This document shows positions 58,985-64,000 of a stretch of DNA of 64,000 bases, piece after piece. The first letter of the stretch is position 1; each line of letters begins with the position of its first letter. Below the pieces are notes generated by a model that ran no database searches, was not told the DNA's origin, and saw only the letters and a program-made list of their open reading frames with translations. The stretch covers positions 82,889,847 through 82,953,846 of the forward strand of contig NC_087064.1 in assembly GCF_963678635.1 (NCBI RefSeq). The letters run 5' to 3'. The position numbers and the translations under genes are program-made. The DNA comes from Symsagittifera roscoffensis (taxonomy: Eukaryota; Xenacoelomorpha; Acoela; Convolutidae).

Positions 58985-60450
58985 CACAAAAATATTCTCA
59001 ATTGACACATTTGAATCTCAATTAAACCCGACGCATTTTTCCAAAAAACAACGGGCATGTAAAGTTCCAAAACAATTACAAGACACGACAAACAATATTT
59101 TTGATATTCTTGAACGATACAAAATTATTTCTCTAATCAAAAAAGAACAACAACGCAAAGTAAAAACATTTTTAAACACTCTTTATTCTGAACATTTCTA
59201 AACATTTTTAAATATTCTTGCAAAAGACGAATTTCTAAAGATAGTAATAGATCCAAGATGCTTAAACTCTCTCATTGAAGAATCAAAGAGCAATTGACCC
59301 ATAGAAACAAACAAGTAATTCCCATAAAAATAAACGGACAATTTTAAACAACATCAGATATGGACAGCGCATATAACCAAATGCCACTAGGTGAACAATC
59401 ACGCTGTTTAACACAGTTTGTCATTGGAAACCAACAGTATGAATTTAGTAGATTATTCTATGGCAAATCGATGAGATCAGTAGCTTTTTATGCATTTATG
59501 ACTAAAATTCTTAGACCACATATTCTAAATTGTAACTTTATCACCAATTTATATGTTGTTTTCATACAATCACAAACAAAACAAAAAGTTTGCAAACTTT
59601 TAGATAAATTTCATCAAGTTTTGTTAAAGGAAACAAAGAAAGCAGTCCCATATAAATCACTTCTTTTCTCACCCGAGTAAAATTTCTCGGACAAAATTTT
59701 GAAAGAGAATCAATTACTTTCTTCATCTCAAGAATAGATGCGATTTGAAATTTTCAACCACCATCTTATAAAAAGAAAATACAAGAGTTCCTTGGAATGT
59801 TAACTTTTTTAAGCAAACATTTTTTAAATGCAATTATGTCCTTGACCACTTTACAGGCATGTTACGTTAAAAAAACACCTTTGAATGGATAATTCGACAA
59901 AATTAAAACACCTCTAACCAAATAAATATCGAACAGTATCACAGATCCTAATCAACCGTTTTGTTCAATTTGCGACACATCCAATTTTGGAATTGGTGCA
60001 ATCTTGTTACAATCACAGCAAGGCACTAGCAAAAACCTTTATTATCAGCAAACTCAAGTCTTTTGACACTAGCAGAACTCAGATTCTCTTACACTTATGA
60101 GAGAATGTACAGCTATAAAAAAAACATTGACAGAAAATAAAAATTAATTGCCTGAATAAAAAATTCCAACAGTTTTATTTACCGATCATAAACCAATTGT
60201 CTTACTCCTTACACAAAATTCTAATCCTAATCATAGAGTATATAGTTTGCAACTTCCTCTAATGAAAATTGCAAATTTACACCTTGCTTTACCAGACATA
60301 ATCAGTAGAAACACACCACCAAAACTGCTTACACGATAAACAACCACTGAAATACCACAAAGTATAAAACTTTTCTCGCTAAAGAAACATCACGACAATT
60401 AACATGTATAACTGCAGTCAAAACTGACTCTGATATCAGCTAGCATCTAA
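58985..60450 (+). pseudogene. RT and RNase H of the second gypsy element
   Basis: The RT fingers/palm are clearest at 59360-59680: SAYNQMPLGEQSR, QFVIGNQQYEFSRLFYG. The catalytic box expected as Y-L-D-D reads L-Y-V-V at about 59549-59560, so both metal-binding aspartates are lost. RNase H follows with SNFGIGAILLQSQQGTS (about 59980-60031), LMRECTAI and TDHKPIVLL, and the connection keeps SRNTPPKLLTR. Upstream, gag tail text passes almost directly to the RT N-terminal region (FESQLNPTHFSKKQRACK, about 59010), without a D-T-G protease motif. Confidence 0.78.
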
Positions 60451-61290
60451 CTCTCAAATTGCATAGAAATTTAGATTACCATCTATTGAAATGGCTTTTA
60501 ACCAAAAACCACGCAAAACACTAAATTTCACTGCAAAGTCCTTAGAGAAGCACAATGACATTGCCAACCAACCAAAGACTCATTTTGCTATAAATAACCA
60601 CTCCGTACTCATGATGAAAATCATTTTCACGACCACAAATTTTAAATTTAGCATATTGTAATGGATTTTAAACAAAAATAAAAAAAATGAAGTTTATCAA
60701 CAAATTGCAAAGAAACTAATGCAAAAACAAAACATTCAATCCCAAGTTTGTGCACGCTTCACAAAAGCCTCAGTTGTCAAAATAGGAAAAATTTATCATT
60801 TTTAAACTTCAAAATGTAAAAAATATATATTTAGAATTTTACAACCCGTTAGAAGAGGACCATATCAAATCATCAAAAATCCCTCAGATGTATCATACAA
60901 ATAAATTGACCACAAAAATGAAGTAACGCAACACAGTAAAATTTCTTTACCATAACACTCACAAAAATACGCTCATCGTGAGCGAACACAATTATATTTT
61001 TTACAGGATCACACATTGTTGAAACGTCTAAAGAAAACAATGATGCTTAAATACATAACATTCCCAACGTACTACGACAATCACCAAATAAAATAACTTA
61101 ACAAAACATCATAAAATTACTTCGAAAAGTCCCACTACAAAACAAAGAACAAATCGTAAATTACAAGCAAAATTCTAACACCCGAAACCAAAGAAAAATT
61201 ACAACAACGCCAATCATTTTGACTCCGAAACCAACCAAGAAAAATTTATAAAAATTTCATCCCTCAACCTAAGAATTTCAAAAAACATTT
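60440..61290 (+). pseudogene. Integrase C-terminal tail of the second gypsy element
   Basis: Text resumes at SIEMAFNQKPRKTLNF (about 60485-60532), the usual end of the integrase core (PYEM-x-F), and runs to the basic tail. The zinc finger and D,D-35-E core that should precede it are absent, so a deletion joins RNase H tail to integrase tail at about 60440-60470. The following stretch has many stops. Confidence 0.68.
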
Positions 61291-62576
61291 TAATTAATTA
61301 GTACACTCTCTGATTATATCCAAACAGTGAATATTCATCACATACTTGAAAAACAATTAAAAAAAAGCTATATTGTCAAACCTTAATTTCAAAGCTTATG
61401 ACTTAATTTTCTCAAAAAAAAATCATCCAAAAATCAACCAATCATATCACTTGAGATTATCTCAATCTTTATTCAACCCCATTGCTATTATTAGCCGACA
61501 TAACTCCAACTTGAACAAAAATTATAACTCCAACTCAGAGACCTTCAGGTAAAAAACAAGTAATAATCTAAAAATTGACAACTTAAAGAAATATCACACA
61601 GAATTTTCAACCCCCTACTATCAATCAATACAATTGAGAATAATTAAATCCCAAAAATCAGAGGAAAAAACCTAGAGTATAGCCTAGAGTAAGCCTAGAG
61701 TATAAAACTCAAAAGATCGCCCAGCTTAAGACAACCTACCCCACAAAACCCCGATTATCCTGTAAATAAAAACAAAAACTAACAACCTTATATCCAAAAC
61801 GTCAGACTTTTCTTCACCGAAACCTCTTCGTACCCATGCCACTTGTCAGCAATCAATAAACATTTTGATCTCATTTGTTATAACTGTGAAAAAATTAAAA
61901 TTACCTCAAAAAGCAAATCACTTTTTGAATGCTCACTTTAAAGTCAGGTGTACAACTTTTTAAAACAGGTAATCAATTTTATTAAGTGTTTTGCATTTTT
62001 ACAGTTTTTTACGAAGCGGAATTTTAGAATTTATAATAACCATATACCATATTCAGCGGTTTTTCGTTAACAATTTGCAGTTTTTTTATCCCTGCTCCAA
62101 ACTTAAATTTCTCTTTCCCAAACTAACGACAACCAAATCAGGAACCACAAAAAAAGACCTTTTTTCTAAATGGTAAAAATTCTACTTAGTAAAATGACCT
62201 TTTGATACTTTTATCATTTTTCTAACTTTAATAGATTATCTCATCCTGATTTGAACAATATTAACAAGAAAATTCATACCAGATATTCAAGAGCACAACT
62301 ATTAAACATTTTCACAACAGAGCTTAGTTTTTATATTTGGAATTAAAGTAAAATTGAACAAACTTGTACATCAACTGTTGCCATTATCTCAACCAGAAAC
62401 TACTGTTAAATCATTACCTTCTCCATTTATATGCACCGAAATATTTTACAAATATTATAGTTACAATAAAAGACAAAAGGCTAGATAAAATTTTAAAACC
62501 TTTTTTTCAGGACTATCTTAGACAGGTCTATTTTAACGCTTTTATCGAAAAATTCCATTTTATCTCTTAATACTAC
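61291..62576. other. AT-rich DNA, no supported gene
   Basis: A 3' LTR is expected but was not recognised. Small frames at 61991-62176 and 62364-62570 show no motifs. TAGAGTATA(A/G) recurs near 61674-61700. Confidence 0.4.
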
Positions 62577-62662
62577 CTGAACCAATAATTCATAAAAATC
62601 CCTCTCCCGAACAGAACCACAAGCTCTCTCATTGTGATTGCGAAGATAATTGACAAAAACTA
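62577..62662 (-). CDS. Possible exon of an unrecognised minus-strand gene
   Basis: The minus strand shows acceptor TTTTTTATATAG, 86 bp coding VNYLRNHNERACGSVRERDF followed by YELLVQ, and donor CAG|GTAGTA. The open frame also extends past both sites (62493-62726), so an unspliced reading that starts with a hydrophobic segment is possible. Its phase does not join directly to the exon at 63496-63592, so a further exon would be needed between. No family recognised. Confidence 0.3.
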
Positions 62663-62838
62663 CTATATAAAAAAGCAATAAACTAAGTTTCACAATATGA
62701 CTCAGAAACAGAAGCAATCGAATCAACCAATGTTATTGCAAGTTTTTATTCAAAACCCAGCGCTCACAGGTTAAAATAATCACAGGAAAATTTTCAGAGA
62801 AGAAAGTACATTGTTTTCAAGTCTCAAATGGAAATGAA

Positions 62839-63209
62839 ATGAGTCTCGGCCATGAATCATAATAACAAAGCAATGTTGAAAGACAATCACATCTTATTCT
62901 TGACTATTGTAAAAATTAAATAAAATGTTTAAAGATAAAAACACTAAGAGACAATACTTAAAAATTAGTAAAATCTCAAATTTTTCCTGAATCCACTTGA
63001 AAGACAGCAAGGTCATTTACAAGTAGATGAAATCTACCCTTATCACGGTGCACACAGACGTTTAACTTACGATTTTCGTGTGATTTAAAAGATGACTCAT
63101 TATTGTACCAGGGAATCCGCTTACCTCATAAAAATTATCACGGATATTGCGATCCCACCACTTGCACAGAGGTAACCATTGTTTGGTTTCCTGGAGACAC
63201 ATGTACCAT
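62839..63209 (-). repeat. 371-bp tandem duplication, first copy
   Basis: ATGAGTCTCGG(C/T)CATGAATC starts this copy and the next at 63210; the two are about 95 percent alike by eye. On the minus strand it carries the 3' 85 bp of the exon described at 63496-63592 (here 63125-63209) with donor GTAAGC, but no acceptor, because the duplication boundary cuts the exon. Compared with the full exon it has four amino-acid changes and one silent change. Confidence 0.9.
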
Positions 63210-63580
63210 ATGAGTCTCGGTCATGAATCATAATAACAAAGCAATGTTGAAAGACAATCACATCTTATTCTTGACTATTGTAAAAATTAAATAAAACGTT
63301 TAAAGATAAAAACACTAAGAGACAATACTAAAAAATTAGTAAAATCTCAAATTTTTCCTGAATCCACTTGAAAGACAGCAAGGTCATATACAAGTAGATG
63401 AAAAATACCCTTATCACGGTGCACACAGACGCTTAACTTACGATTTTCACGTGATTTAAAAGATGGCTCATTATTGTACCAGGGAATCCGCTTACCTCAT
63501 AAAAATTTTCACGGGTATTGCAATCCCACCACTCGCACAGAGGCAACCATTGTTTGGTTTCCTGGAGACACATGTACCAT
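63210..63580 (-). repeat. 371-bp tandem duplication, second copy
   Basis: The direct copy of 62839-63209. It contains most of the complete exon (63496-63592) and its downstream intron sequence. Confidence 0.9.
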
Positions 63581-63592
63581 ATTTCAGGGTCG
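63496..63592 (-). CDS. Tryptophan-rich internal exon of an unrecognised gene
   Basis: Acceptor GATATTTAG and donor GAG|GTAAGC bound 97 bp that are open in one frame and encode 32 residues, including DPEIWYMCLQETKQWLPLC and WWDCNTRENFYE. It has four tryptophans and three cysteines, unlike chance translation of AT-rich DNA. The leading C is the third base of a codon begun in an upstream exon that must lie beyond 63600, perhaps outside the window. I do not recognise the family. Confidence 0.5.
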
Positions 63593-64000
63593 CTAAATAT
63601 CAAGCAAGAACATTAAAGTTTCACAAAAAAAACTTATAGAATCTATACCATTTGATCAGTTACACCCTGATAGAAAACGATCCGATTAAAACCCATTTCT
63701 ACTTTACAAGGATAAGAAAACACTTAAGGACGTTTCCAAATATAACTTGAAACGGAATTAGCATGTAAATAATCAAAACCACTTTTTCGCACACAGTTTT
63801 CAGAAGTACAAGTCAAATATGAAAAAGGATTCGACATGAAAACAGGAAAATTCATTCCATCCAATTCAAAAAAGAGAGAGGATGAAAATCCTATATATCA
63901 GTCAAATTGTGCTAAAAGAATGAAACACCGGAGAAGAGTTCCTAACAGAAAACTCTGACAGTACAAGGCTACAAAACTTATCACTAAGGAATAACAAATA
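63593..64000. other. AT-rich DNA to window end, no feature resolved
   Basis: Presumed intron upstream of the exon at 63496-63592. No other exon was identified. Confidence 0.35.

Larger units (their letters stand above)
55640..61290 (+). mobile_element. Second Ty3/gypsy element, old and internally deleted
   Basis: Colinear gag, RT, RNase H and integrase-tail remnants on the plus strand with many stops and frameshifts. Text runs from an N-terminal basic region (about 55720-56030) to a basic C-terminal tail (RNQPRKIYKNFIPQPKNFKK, about 61220-61283). The layout matches a Ty3/gypsy family I recognise from other invertebrates, in which an arginine/serine-rich gag tail precedes protease and pol. 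Protease and the integrase catalytic core are missing. LTRs could not be identified. It is unrelated in sequence to the element at 13035-19625. Confidence 0.8.

Overview
The window looks like an AT-rich invertebrate (metazoan) nuclear locus. It has long low-complexity intergenic stretches and few genes, which are split by GT-AG introns; the three introns I can place with consistent reading phase and clear ends measure 38, 57 and 58 bp. Transposable-element remnants of several classes are common. Very short introns and Ty3-rich DNA are features of, for example, appendicularian tunicates, but nothing here fixes the taxon. No bacterial-style operons, rRNA genes or CRISPR arrays were seen.

Layout. 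1-7.2 kb: AT-rich DNA with a foldback element (795-1002), one copy of a dispersed repeat (5.1-5.47 kb) and a GC-richer patch that may hold exons (6.4-7.2 kb). 7.6-12.8 kb: two diverged copies of a Merlin (IS1016/ISXO2-like) DNA transposon flanking a 5'-truncated non-LTR retrotransposon on the minus strand. 13.0-19.6 kb: a nearly complete but mutated Ty3/gypsy provirus with paired ~217-bp LTRs. 17.3-35.1 kb: an array of three direct units (6.68, 5.56 and about 5.58 kb), each carrying the integrase tail, the 3' ORFs, the 3' LTR and 3-4 kb of downstream flank. Only the first unit is joined to the rest of the provirus.

35.1-48.3 kb: sparse DNA with a two-exon gene for a small secreted CxxxC...CxC peptide (minus, 35.7-36.6 kb), several inverted-repeat elements including a MITE with an 18-bp TIR and 6-bp target duplication (43.8 kb), and an unrecognised gene of at least three exons (minus, 45.8-46.4 kb). 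48.3-53.7 kb: a minus-strand gene for an OafA-type membrane O-acyltransferase (acyltransferase-3 domain plus C-terminal SGNH domain). It has frame breaks and no serine in the first SGNH block, so it may be a pseudogene. A 2.4-kb intron in it is filled with unusually GC-rich degenerate repeats. 54-61.3 kb: a second, much older Ty3/gypsy element with a readable gag, RT/RNase H remains and integrase C-terminal tail; protease and integrase core appear deleted. 62.5-63.6 kb: exons of an unrecognised minus-strand gene and a 371-bp tandem duplication that copied part of one exon.

The few host genes are not obviously linked in function. The most informative structure is the LTR-containing tandem array, whose units have mosaic histories. 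Exon calls rest on reading splice sites and phase by eye; no database search was possible.
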